The notes under the pieces are model-generated. The model saw nothing but the letters and a program-made list of their open reading frames with translations. It had not been told where the DNA came from and made no database searches. A program made the translations under genes and the position numbers. From an uncultured Duncaniella sp. (GTDB lineage Bacteria; Bacteroidota; Bacteroidia; Bacteroidales; Muribaculaceae), in contig CAJTRI010000008.1 of NCBI GenBank assembly GCA_910578615.1, positions 42,273 to 72,885 on the forward strand: a stretch of 30,613 bases of DNA. Direction: 5' to 3'. Shown here one piece after another: positions 15,200 through 23,035 of this stretch. The first letter of the stretch is position 1; every line of letters starts with the position of its first letter.

Positions 15200-16507
15200 T
15201 CAGTATATCTTGGTTAGCTGTGCGCCGGGATAGTAATGGGCGAGAATCTCGTCATAGCTGTATCCTCTATCTCCCATCACGGCGGCTCCTATCTGGCACA
15301 GTCCCACCCCGTGGCCCCATCCGGCTCCTCGAAGTCTGAAACGCCCGGGTATTCCATCCTTGTCCGTGTCAAGCCGTTCCACAATGAAGGCCGAGCTTCG
15401 CAGATGGCTCTCAGAGAGTGTCCGGCGTATCATGAGTTCTTTCCCTATCGTTATCTCTCCCTTGGTGCCTGTGATGCGTAGTCGGATTATACGTCCCGAG
15501 GCCCCGCGCTCCACGGCTTTAAGGTCGATTATATAACCAAGGTCGGTTCCAAGTCTCTCTGTGACGAGGCGGCGCATTCTTTCACGGGTATATTCCTCCT
15601 CCCAGCGATAGAAATCAGGCAGCTCACGGTCATAGGAGTTGAGCACCTGCGATAGTATTCGGGAGTCCGATGTATTGCAGAATGCCGCAGGATTTCCGCT
15701 TATCCATTTCGCGGCATTTTCCTCGATTGTAAGGTCTGGTAACCCGGAGGTGTTCGTATTGTCTCTTACGGCGGCGAGATATGGCATATCGGAATCTTCC
15801 CAACATGCATGGAAACGCTCCATTACGCCGCCGCAGCATTTTGAGAAACGGGTGTCGCACAGGTCACCGTCAAATTGAAGGACTTCTCCGCGTGTGTCAG
15901 AGACTGCCGAGGCGGCGGTGGGAGACGAGATTCGGCCTATGCCCTGATAACGTTGGCAATGATCGTCAGCACAGACATCGAACAGGTCGTGGTCATCGTG
16001 ATCCCACCATCTGATAATTTCGCCCTCTCTACTGCGGAAACTGTGTCGGCTGCGGGACTTGTGTTCCATCTGGGCCAGCAGCCATGAGCGGGATATTACC
16101 GCATGAGCCTGCAAAAACGGTAGTGATGACGTGGCACTCATCTCGCTTGAAATGACCGAGGCAAGGTAATCCTCAACGTTTATGATATTTATAGCCGTGA
16201 GACGTCCGCTGTCGGCGATGATGCGAAGAGACCCACGGAAACGTTGTGATTCCTCTCTCTCCCAATGGAAGTCTATCCCTATCTTTACACCTTCAAGAGT
16301 AAAGCTGTCACCGTCATAGGAAGTGGGGGTGAATTCAATTGAAGGATAGGTGTTTCCGTTCCATTCCACTCCTGTCATTCCCGGACTTAGACGGACTTCC
16401 TGCGGGCCGCTGATTACCGCAGTACCCGGTGCGGAGTATATACCGGAGAAAGTGAGTCGTATTTCCTTACGGCTCAGAATTCCTATGGCTACCTGTGGTT
16501 CATTCAT
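15200..16507 (-). CDS. SpoIID/LytB domain protein without signal peptide
   Basis: SpoIID proteins are lytic transglycosylases that cut denuded glycan strands. The 435-residue protein has the core NVEDYLASVISSEM at 110-123, with Glu122 at the position of the catalytic Glu, QAHAVISRSW at 133-142, a paired-Cys segment FSKCCGGVME, and the C-terminal block GWGHGVGLCQIGA from 396. Residues 1-100 form a beta-rich domain. Unlike Bacillus SpoIID there is no signal peptide or membrane anchor: the start MNEPQVAIGILSRKEIRL is polar, and it overlaps the previous stop by 4 bases (ATGA), which fixes the start. It may therefore act on imported sugars in the cytoplasm. A LytB gene of this type is known in the Tannerella MurNAc cluster. 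Confidence 0.88.
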   Translation of the reverse strand: MNEPQVAIGILSRKEIRLTFSGIYSAPGTAVISGPQEVRLSPGMTGVEWNGNTYPSIEFTPTSYDGDSFTLEGVKIGIDFHWEREESQRFRGSLRIIADSGRLTAINIINVEDYLASVISSEMSATSSLPFLQAHAVISRSWLLAQMEHKSRSRHSFRSREGEIIRWWDHDDHDLFDVCADDHCQRYQGIGRISSPTAASAVSDTRGEVLQFDGDLCDTRFSKCCGGVMERFHACWEDSDMPYLAAVRDNTNTSGLPDLTIEENAAKWISGNPAAFCNTSDSRILSQVLNSYDRELPDFYRWEEEYTRERMRRLVTERLGTDLGYIIDLKAVERGASGRIIRLRITGTKGEITIGKELMIRRTLSESHLRSSAFIVERLDTDKDGIPGRFRLRGAGWGHGVGLCQIGAAVMGDRGYSYDEILAHYYPGAQLTKIY

Positions 16508-17451
16508 TCTTTTATCCGTTCTATTATAAGCTCGAATTCCTCACGTCCTACGCACACTTCATCATAGATATCCTGTATGGTCTTTTCGTCAAGAGCGTTG
16601 AATTCCTTAGTCCCGGCACACGGGAATGTGCCAAGCATCTCGGCAGAGGCGGGACTCACAAGGAGGCTGCCTTCTTCCGGGCCGTAACAGTCAGGGCGGT
16701 GTTTGCGGCGTGGGAATATGGCGACGAGTGTGTGTGACTTGTATTTTGCGGCCACTATGTTCATCATTGGTTCGGGATCTGCTGGCGGAAGCGCCTCGGT
16801 AACACGGTTGAAAAGCGTGATAGCGTCATGGTCTTTCGTGGTATCCAGAAGTATGAACGGTGCGGCATACATGTTTCTGGCGGGGATACGCACGCAGCTG
16901 TGTCCCTCACGGGCTATGGTTGTCCCGTATCTGAGTGCCTGATATATGTTTCTGAAATTATATATGTCAAAGGCCTGAAAGTGGCGATGGTCTGGCGCGG
17001 AAGCCCCGCAAAACGGCCCGTTGTAGAACACGCAGCATTCTTCAAACAGGCGCGTCATCCTGAGCATGTCGGAAAAATGTCCCTTGATGAGCTGCGGGGT
17101 GTGGCTCTTGCCGGCTATTGTGAAGTGGGGAAGGCTGAGAGGGTAGGGGTTTACAAGAATCTCATAGTCGTCCCAGTCAAGAGAACACTGTTCGTCAGGA
17201 CGTGCGTTGTCGCAGAGGAAGCATGGCCTAAGTCCCTTTATGGCTGTATCGATATTGGCCGAAAGAGATTCTTTGCGGTATTGCACTATGAACTTTTCGA
17301 CATTCCAGAATCGTTTTTCAAAATAGATTTCCTCCACGTCTTCTATGGCATTTTCAAGTATGTCATAGTTCAGATTTGCCATAGGCCATTCTTCAAGCTG
17401 GTTGTAGAAGAATTCGGATGTGATCTTAGGCGTTATGCGTGATGGTCTCAT
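16504..17451 (-). CDS. DUF4922 protein, HIT/GalT-like nucleotidyl transferase or phosphorylase
   Basis: This 315-residue soluble protein has PCFLC at 76-80, a likely zinc site, and GASAPDHRHFQ with H155-R-H157-F-Q159. The HxHxQ triad is the active-site motif of the GalT / Ap4A phosphorylase / GDP-galactose phosphorylase branch of the HIT superfamily, where the first or second His carries the nucleotide. It is thus predicted to transfer or release a nucleotidyl group from a dinucleotide or nucleotide sugar. DUF4922 has no established reaction that I know of. It overlaps both neighbours by 4 bases, so it is tightly coupled to the glycosyltransferase and the SpoIID gene. Substrate unknown; an amino-sugar 1-phosphate is a guess from context. 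Confidence 0.75.
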   Translation of the reverse strand: MRPSRITPKITSEFFYNQLEEWPMANLNYDILENAIEDVEEIYFEKRFWNVEKFIVQYRKESLSANIDTAIKGLRPCFLCDNARPDEQCSLDWDDYEILVNPYPLSLPHFTIAGKSHTPQLIKGHFSDMLRMTRLFEECCVFYNGPFCGASAPDHRHFQAFDIYNFRNIYQALRYGTTIAREGHSCVRIPARNMYAAPFILLDTTKDHDAITLFNRVTEALPPADPEPMMNIVAAKYKSHTLVAIFPRRKHRPDCYGPEEGSLLVSPASAEMLGTFPCAGTKEFNALDEKTIQDIYDEVCVGREEFELIIERIKE

Positions 17452-18767
17452 TTTTTTATCCTCTCATTCAGTTCGAGTGTGCGTATAAAGTCCTTGTAGA
17501 GGTTGTTGCGGTTGATGCGTTCGCGTCCCGGGGCATGGTCTGTGTTGTCCTCCCATCTTCGGCACAGATACAGGGAATCGTAAATGCGTCCGACTTTGAA
17601 CCGCCGGCTGACGGCAAGCCCCATGGCATAGTCCTCGCCATAACATACGTCCGGAAAACCTATTTCACGCGCAACAGGAGTGAAGAAAGCCCGAGGGGCA
17701 CCGAGTCCGTTGATGCGTAGTGCGTTGTTGGTTCCGTTCTCGTCAGTCCATTCGGCATGATCTATAAGTCCGGGAGGAAGAGTGTTGCCGTGGATGTCGG
17801 TGAGAGTATAGGAGCCTATCACCATTCCGCAATTCTCGTCATAGAACTTTTCCACTATCGTTCTCAGAGTATCAGGCGAGCTGTACAGGTCGTCACTGTC
17901 AAGCTGTATGGCAAAACGTCCGCAGTCGGGAGAGTTTACCGCGATGTTCCAACACCCCCCTATTCCCGGCTCATGGTCTACGATGGAGTCAGTCGATATT
18001 ATTTTCAGTCTTGTATCGGAGGCGGCTATATCTGCGAGTATTTCGGATGTTCCGTCAGTTGAACGGTTGTCCACCACTATGACGTTGAATCGGAACGGGG
18101 CTTCTTGTGACAAGGCCGACATCACGGCATCGGCCACAGTGCGTTTGCGGTTACGGACTGGGATAATCACCGAGGCTTCGACAGGAAACACTCCGGCTCT
18201 GACATCGGTTTTTTCACGCATTATGGGTGTCACCAGCGCGCCTAAGGCTGTAAGATGGGCTGTTGCAGCCCGTTCCATTTCAATCTGTAAGTCACGGTTG
18301 CGTGGATCGACGTAGGCGAAATGTGCTTTTTCCCCGTCTTCTTCCTTGATATCCGAGACCGAATAAAGAGACTCAGGGATATGTAGTATCGGGCCTTTGC
18401 GAGATAGTCGCAGACGCAGGTCATACCATCCGGCATAAACGAAATCTTCGGTCATCTCTGAAACTGTCTCATGCAGGAACTGTGTGTTTACCATCATTGC
18501 ATGTCCGAAATCAAAGTCATCACGCACAGAGCCTGTCTGGTATGCGATTAGAGGGTGTGGCGTTCCGTCAGCCTCAGTGAAGTCACAGTATGATGCGGCT
18601 GCTCCGCTCATATCCATGATCTGCTCCCAACGTTTCAGAGACGAGGGTGACAGACTGACGGGATGGCCGGTAAGGTGTATTATCGTATGGTTTCCGACGG
18701 CATTCTCCGCCAAGTGGCGCATGGACTTTGTCGAGAGGCGCGACGGTGATTTGGGATTGCTTTTCAT
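17448..18767 (-). CDS. Family 2 glycosyltransferase with degenerate N-terminal GT-like half
   Basis: The 439-residue protein has a complete GT-A domain in its second half: EASVIIPVRNRKRT at 197-210, VIVVDNRSTDGTSE at 229-242, the metal-binding DSDD at 290-293, and GED at 377-379 as the likely catalytic base region. Residues about 27-150 look like the later part of another GT2 domain (ASYCDFTEADG, then MVNTQFL and YDLRLRLSRKGPILHIPESLY) without its nucleotide-binding start, so this may be a worn two-domain enzyme. No membrane segments. First gene of the salvage operon, behind a near-leaderless promoter. Its stop overlaps the DUF4922 start by 4 bases. Donor and acceptor cannot be read from the sequence. 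Confidence 0.85.
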   Translation of the reverse strand: MKSNPKSPSRLSTKSMRHLAENAVGNHTIIHLTGHPVSLSPSSLKRWEQIMDMSGAAASYCDFTEADGTPHPLIAYQTGSVRDDFDFGHAMMVNTQFLHETVSEMTEDFVYAGWYDLRLRLSRKGPILHIPESLYSVSDIKEEDGEKAHFAYVDPRNRDLQIEMERAATAHLTALGALVTPIMREKTDVRAGVFPVEASVIIPVRNRKRTVADAVMSALSQEAPFRFNVIVVDNRSTDGTSEILADIAASDTRLKIISTDSIVDHEPGIGGCWNIAVNSPDCGRFAIQLDSDDLYSSPDTLRTIVEKFYDENCGMVIGSYTLTDIHGNTLPPGLIDHAEWTDENGTNNALRINGLGAPRAFFTPVAREIGFPDVCYGEDYAMGLAVSRRFKVGRIYDSLYLCRRWEDNTDHAPGRERINRNNLYKDFIRTLELNERIKK

Positions 18768-18774
18768 AACATCA

Positions 18775-18805
18775 CAAAGTTAGCCACATTATCGAGAATA
18801 CACAA
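18775..18805 (-). promoter_or_regulatory. Promoter of the peptidoglycan-salvage operon
   Basis: On the minus strand TTG (18805-18803), 20 bases, TAACTTTG (18782-18775). Only 7 bases separate the -7 element from the ATG at 18767, so the mRNA should be leaderless or nearly so. Confidence 0.75.
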
Positions 18806-18820
18806 TAAACACACTGAATA

Positions 18821-18862
18821 AAAAAAGCCGGGCTGCATCGATGATTATTCGATGCAGCCCGG
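18821..18862 (-). terminator. Intrinsic terminator of mdh
   Basis: A perfect 14-bp stem (CCGGGCTGCATCGA; arms 18828-18841 and 18849-18862) with a 7-base loop. On the minus strand the stem is followed by CTTTTTTTATT. A second T run lies on the plus side about 8 bases from the stem, but no plus-strand gene needs it. Confidence 0.92.
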
Positions 18863-18880
18863 TACTATGGTTTTTTTATG

Positions 18881-19879
18881 TCAGAGGTTCGGGTTGATAT
18901 CATGCCACTTGTCAATGGGTGGAATGATTCCGAGCGAGATGACCTCGTCACGTAGCTTGCAGAGGTGGTGATAGCTCTGTTCGAGAGCCTTGTGCTCCTC
19001 GGGTGTCCCGGCCACGTTATGGACTGTTACACCGTTTTTGTCAAGAGTCGTTTCCATAGCCATCATGATGTGGTTGAACTCGCCGTTGTCAACATATGCG
19101 CCCACAGGCCAGTCGAACGACTTTCCGCCCATCGCTGCCGCAATCATTTCGATGGATAGATAGGCAGGGCTTTGGAATGAGGAACGGCCTCGCAGGTCGA
19201 TGATGTTTTTACCTCCCTGGATGACACGTTGCTTCATCTGCTCCCATTCCTGTTCGGGAAGAGCCTTTGTTCCGATTATCTGGGAGAGGGGCTGTCCGGC
19301 CACGGTCGTTGTGGATGCGAAGACCGCCATCTGTTCTCCGTGGCCTCCGTAAGTACGGGAGTTTTTGATTTCGTCTGCCGGGATGTGGAGGTATTTTGCA
19401 AGTTCGCTTCGAAGGCGGGTGCTGTCAAGCGCCGCGAGTGTTGACACTTGCGATGGTTTGAGTCCTGAATAGATTAGGGTCACAAGCCCGGTTATATCGG
19501 CGGGATTGAATACGACCACCACGTGTTTCACATCGGGACAATATGCCTTGATGTCCTTGCCGAGTTGTTCGGCAATACCGGCGTTGCCACGCAGAAGATC
19601 CTCGCGCGTCATGCCGGCTTTTCGGGCGGCGCCTCCTGAGCTGACGATATATGCCGCGTCCTTGAAAGCCTCTTTAAGGTCAGAGGTATAGGTGAGGTTG
19701 AGTCCTTCGAAACCGCAATGGTACATCTCTTCCGCCACACCTTCAAGTCCGGGCGCATAGGTATCGTATAGACAGATATTGGGTGTCAGGTGCATCATAG
19801 CGGCTGTCTGGGCCATGTTGGAACCAATCATGCCGGCGGCACCTACGATGACAAGTTTGTCGTTTGTCAGAAATTCCAT
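18881..19879 (-). CDS. mdh: Malate dehydrogenase
   Basis: Malate dehydrogenase interconverts malate and oxaloacetate with NAD(H), feeding the fumarate/succinate branch used by fermenting Bacteroidales. The 332-residue protein has the Rossmann loop VIVGAAGMIGSNMA-like segment at about 10-23, substrate Arg region RKAGMTREDLL, the conserved NPADIT, and the catalytic His in TYGGHGEQM. Slightly longer than the common 310-residue bacterial form, with a YPPIDKWHDINPNL-like tail reading IPPIDKWHDINPNL. It stands alone between two hairpins: one terminator after it, and one upstream at 19961-19982. Confidence 0.93.
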   Translation of the reverse strand: MEFLTNDKLVIVGAAGMIGSNMAQTAAMMHLTPNICLYDTYAPGLEGVAEEMYHCGFEGLNLTYTSDLKEAFKDAAYIVSSGGAARKAGMTREDLLRGNAGIAEQLGKDIKAYCPDVKHVVVVFNPADITGLVTLIYSGLKPSQVSTLAALDSTRLRSELAKYLHIPADEIKNSRTYGGHGEQMAVFASTTTVAGQPLSQIIGTKALPEQEWEQMKQRVIQGGKNIIDLRGRSSFQSPAYLSIEMIAAAMGGKSFDWPVGAYVDNGEFNHIMMAMETTLDKNGVTVHNVAGTPEEHKALEQSYHHLCKLRDEVISLGIIPPIDKWHDINPNL

Positions 19880-19890
19880 TATACTTGTGT

Positions 19891-19921
19891 TTATATTAGG
19901 TAAGTGTTTCTACTAAGACAA
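19891..19921 (-). promoter_or_regulatory. Candidate promoter of mdh (weak -7)
   Basis: On the minus strand TTG (19921-19919), 20 bases, TAATATAA (19898-19891). Spacing is right but the -7 lacks TTTG. It lies 11 bases before the mdh ATG. Confidence 0.35.
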
Positions 19922-19949
19922 CAATTGTCACGCCGTAAAGTTGGATGGT

Positions 19950-19989
19950 AAAAATAAAAAGGAACTGTCTCACGACACCTCCTTTTTTG
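19950..19989. terminator. Bidirectional terminator-like hairpin (gcv/lpd end or mdh leader attenuator)
   Basis: The stem GGAACTGTC (19961-19969) pairs with GACACCTCC (19974-19982) around a four-base loop, with one G-U pair and one mismatch. On the minus strand it is followed by TTTTTATTTTT, on the plus strand by TTTTTTGTTTT. It probably ends the lpd transcript. If the -7 element at 20034-20041 is a real promoter, the hairpin would lie inside an mdh leader and could attenuate it. Confidence 0.65.
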
Positions 19990-20017
19990 TTTTAAACCTT
20001 TATCTTAATCTAATACT

Positions 20018-20071
20018 ATGAAAAACACACGTACAAATTTAATAACATTAATTGTATTAATCACAATATAA
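20018..20071 (+). pseudogene. Possible remnant of a gene start: 17-codon ORF with signal-like sequence
   Basis: ATG at 20018 begins MKNTRTNLITLIVLITI and stops at 20069-20071. A basic start followed by a hydrophobic run looks like the first half of a signal peptide. The leader before it (CTTAATCTAATACT) resembles those found before many surface-protein genes in Bacteroidales. No continuation is found in another frame. It may be a decayed 5' end or chance. Confidence 0.2.
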
Positions 20072-20204
20072 ATGGAGGGTTTAATGTTATTTAACTAAAA
20101 AATAATGTAATTTCCGGCTGTCTAACCTTTTGTATGGTGGTACGTTATGGATATTCGGACAATATGGCTGTTTCAGCCGGATAAATCTGCATTAAGATTT
20201 TTTA

Positions 20205-21548
20205 TTATGAGAAGGCTGCGATGAGCGCTTCCGAAAGTGTGGGATGTGCATGTATGGCCTTCCTTATTGACGATGCCGGGAGTCCGGCCGTCATGACGGA
20301 TGCGGCCTCGGCCACAAGGTCGGCGGCATGTGGGCCGCAGATGTGGCAGCCGAGAAGAAGGCCGCTGTCTGTGTCAGAAATAATCTTGACCATTCCGTCG
20401 GTCTCTCCCATGGCCACAGCTTTTCCGTTGGCCCGGAATGTGGATCTGCCAGTCTTTATATTCAGGCCGAGTGCCAGACATTGGTTTTCGGTAAGTCCCA
20501 CCATGGCGCATTCCGGGACGGTGAAGACTGCCGATGGGATTATATCGAGATTTCTATCTTCTCCCAACACAGTCTCGCCCTGTGCCGTGGCGGCATGGGC
20601 AAGCATGCATTTTCCGTTCACGTCTCCGATAGCATATACCTCGGAGGAGCAAGGGGCTGTGCCTTCGTTCCATTGAAGCCTCATGGAGTCGTCTACTTTC
20701 AGGAATCCACGGTCAAGGATGGCTCCCGCCTCGACAAGTCCTTTCGGTATGACAGGACGTCTGCCCACGGCCATGAGGACGCTTTCGACAGTTGTCTGCT
20801 TTTCTTTACCTTTTGATTCATAGCTGACAGTTAGCCCGGGCTCGTTCCTTTCTATGGAAGTGACAAGCGCATCGGTGATGATACTGATGCCACGTTTTTT
20901 GAGGGACATGCGTAGGCGTTTTGCCACTTCTGCGTCAAAGGGAGGCAGAATCTCCTTGCAGTATTCCAGCACGGTTACATCGACACCGAAGGCGCTCATT
21001 ACGGACGCGAATTCGAGTCCTATAACTCCTCCTCCTATAATGGCCAGCGAATGCGGCAGTTTGTCGAGCGATAGGATTTCATCGCTTGTCATTGCGAGTT
21101 CCGAACCGGGGATGCCAAGGGCTGACGGTGCGGAGCCGGTAGCTATTATTATGCGTCCGGCGGTATAGGTCTCTCCTCCGGCCTCGACCTCGCAAGGGGA
21201 TATGAAACGGCCTTCGCCTCGGATTATGCTGACACCTGAGAGAAGTGTCGCCACTCCCTCCCTTAGTTCGGACACCACCTTGTCCTTTCTTGCCATTACG
21301 GCCTCGAAGTCCACTTGCGGCGTATTGTCTGTGTTGACGATACCGAATTCCGAAGCTTCGGCGACTGTGAGGGCCACTTCGGCAGAGCGGCATAGGGCCT
21401 TGGTGGGTATGCATCCACGATTGAGACATGTGCCTCCGAGTTCGCCTTTCTCTATCAGGGTGACGGAGAGTCCGCGCGCGGCCCCGTGGACGGCTGTCTC
21501 ATAGCCGCCGGGGCCGGCACCGATTATCAGAAGGTCTGAACTTTTCAT
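20205..21548 (-). CDS. lpdA: Dihydrolipoyl dehydrogenase (L protein)
   Basis: Lpd reoxidises the dihydrolipoyl arm of GcvH with NAD+, the last step of glycine cleavage. The 447-residue flavoprotein has the FAD loop LLIIGAGPGGYETAV at 6-20, the redox pair GGTCLNRGCIPTK with Cys41 and Cys46, the NAD-binding IIGGGVIGLEFASV, YAIGDVNG for FAD, and the C-terminal His435/Glu440 pair in HPTLSEAL. It is the last gene of the gcv operon and overlaps the gcvPB stop by 4 bases, so it is probably dedicated to this complex rather than to a 2-oxoacid dehydrogenase. Confidence 0.95.
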   Translation of the reverse strand: MKSSDLLIIGAGPGGYETAVHGAARGLSVTLIEKGELGGTCLNRGCIPTKALCRSAEVALTVAEASEFGIVNTDNTPQVDFEAVMARKDKVVSELREGVATLLSGVSIIRGEGRFISPCEVEAGGETYTAGRIIIATGSAPSALGIPGSELAMTSDEILSLDKLPHSLAIIGGGVIGLEFASVMSAFGVDVTVLEYCKEILPPFDAEVAKRLRMSLKKRGISIITDALVTSIERNEPGLTVSYESKGKEKQTTVESVLMAVGRRPVIPKGLVEAGAILDRGFLKVDDSMRLQWNEGTAPCSSEVYAIGDVNGKCMLAHAATAQGETVLGEDRNLDIIPSAVFTVPECAMVGLTENQCLALGLNIKTGRSTFRANGKAVAMGETDGMVKIISDTDSGLLLGCHICGPHAADLVAEAASVMTAGLPASSIRKAIHAHPTLSEALIAAFS

Positions 21549-23023
21549 AACTCGTAGAAGCTGACAACCGGGTTTAGTGCTGCCGCAGTGTCGTCAGGGC
21601 GTCCCACCGGGCAATCGTGCGGGGCGGTCTTGACTGTCTCGGGAGTTTCGGCTGCCTCGCGGGCTATCTCGCGCATTACGGCGATGAATTCGTCAAGAGT
21701 CTCACGGCTTTCAGTCTCCGTAGGCTCTATCATCAGAGATTCGTGGAATAGGAGCGGGAAATAGATGGTAGGAGCGTGGTAACCGTGGTCAAGGAGACGT
21801 TTGGCTATATCAAGGGTGGTCACGCCTGTTGACTTGTCGGCAAGTCCGTCAAATACGAACTCGTGTTTGCAGACACGGTCAATCGGGAGTTTGTAAAGGT
21901 CTCGCAGTGATTCCTTGATGTAGTTGGCATTCAAGGTTGCCAGTGGGCCGGCCATGGCCAGTCCGTCTTTTCCGAGTGAGAGTATATAGGCAAGGGCGCG
22001 AAGTTCCACTGCGAAATTGCCGAGCCACGAAGATATGCGGCCCAGAGAGTCAGATGGATTTTCCACATCATAGTCGAGGGCGAAGTAGTCTTCGTCTCCG
22101 AGATTGTGTTTCACTACTCTTGGGCCGGGAAGGAATTTTTCGAGACCGGCCCTTACGCCTACCGGCCCTGCACCAGGCCCTCCGCCTCCGTGGGGGGTAG
22201 AGAATGTTTTGTGGAGATTTATGTGCATTACATCAAATCCCATGTCGCCGGGGCGGGCCATGCCTAACATCGGGTTGAGGTTGGCGCCGTCATAATACAT
22301 CAGCGCGCCTGCATCATGAACCATACCGGCGATCTCGGGTATGGAGTGTTCGAATATGCCCACAGTGTTGGGGTTGGTCATCATGACGGCGGCAACGGTC
22401 TCGTCAAGCAACGGACGCAATGCCTCGACATCAACCGTCCCGTCGGGAAGGGACTTGACCTCGACAACTTTAAGTCCGGCCACTGCGGCAGATGCCGGGT
22501 TGGTTCCGTGGGCCGAGTCAGGGATTATGACCTTTGTACGCGCGTTGTCGCCACGGCTCATGTGGTAGGCTCTGATTACCATAAGGCCTGTCAGTTCGCC
22601 GTGTGCACCGGCATAGGGGTTTAGTGTGAATTCGGCCATACCGCCTATCTCGGACAGCATCCTTTGGAGGTCGTGATATGCTTTCAATGCGCCTTGGACT
22701 GTATCGGCAGGCTGGTGGGGATGAAGTCCTGTGAATTCAGGAAGAGAGGCCATCTCTTCGTTGATCTTGGGATTGTATTTCATCGTGCATGACCCCAGCG
22801 GATAGAATCCCGAGTCAACTCCGAAGTTGTTGGCTGACATATTGGTGTAGTGTCTGACCACGGTCGGTTCATCGGCTTCCGGGAGACGGGGGATGTCTTT
22901 GCGCAGAAGACCTGTCGGCAGGGTGGCGAGAGCGTTGTTGCATCCGTTGGGACTCAGATAGTAGCCGGTGCGTCCGGCCTTGGAAAGCTCGAATATGACT
23001 TTACCGTAATATTTTCTATTCAT
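21545..23023 (-). CDS. gcvPB: Glycine dehydrogenase (decarboxylating) subunit 2
   Basis: GcvPB is the catalytic half of the P protein, which decarboxylates glycine and passes aminomethyl to lipoyl-GcvH. The 492-residue protein carries the PLP lysine, Lys272, in INLHKTFSTPHGGGGPG, plus the conserved YPLGSCTMKYNP near residue 74 and PNTVGIFE near 218. It lies 12 bases after gcvPA and is needed with it, since the P protein here is split in two. Confidence 0.97.
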   Translation of the reverse strand: MNRKYYGKVIFELSKAGRTGYYLSPNGCNNALATLPTGLLRKDIPRLPEADEPTVVRHYTNMSANNFGVDSGFYPLGSCTMKYNPKINEEMASLPEFTGLHPHQPADTVQGALKAYHDLQRMLSEIGGMAEFTLNPYAGAHGELTGLMVIRAYHMSRGDNARTKVIIPDSAHGTNPASAAVAGLKVVEVKSLPDGTVDVEALRPLLDETVAAVMMTNPNTVGIFEHSIPEIAGMVHDAGALMYYDGANLNPMLGMARPGDMGFDVMHINLHKTFSTPHGGGGPGAGPVGVRAGLEKFLPGPRVVKHNLGDEDYFALDYDVENPSDSLGRISSWLGNFAVELRALAYILSLGKDGLAMAGPLATLNANYIKESLRDLYKLPIDRVCKHEFVFDGLADKSTGVTTLDIAKRLLDHGYHAPTIYFPLLFHESLMIEPTETESRETLDEFIAVMREIAREAAETPETVKTAPHDCPVGRPDDTAAALNPVVSFYEL

Positions 23024-23035
23024 TGCTTTCTCGGT

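Larger units (their letters stand above)
19880..20204 (-). other. AT-rich intergenic region between lpd and mdh
   Basis: These 325 bases have no long ORF. They contain a weak promoter for mdh (19891-19921), a bidirectional terminator-like hairpin (19961-19982), a 17-codon plus-strand ORF (20018-20071), a good isolated -7 element TAAATTTG on the minus strand (20041-20034) whose nearest TTG is 22 bases away, and a small stem GGCTG/CAGCC near 20165-20178. The lpd stop has no closer terminator, so gcv transcripts may run to the hairpin at 19961. Confidence 0.55.
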
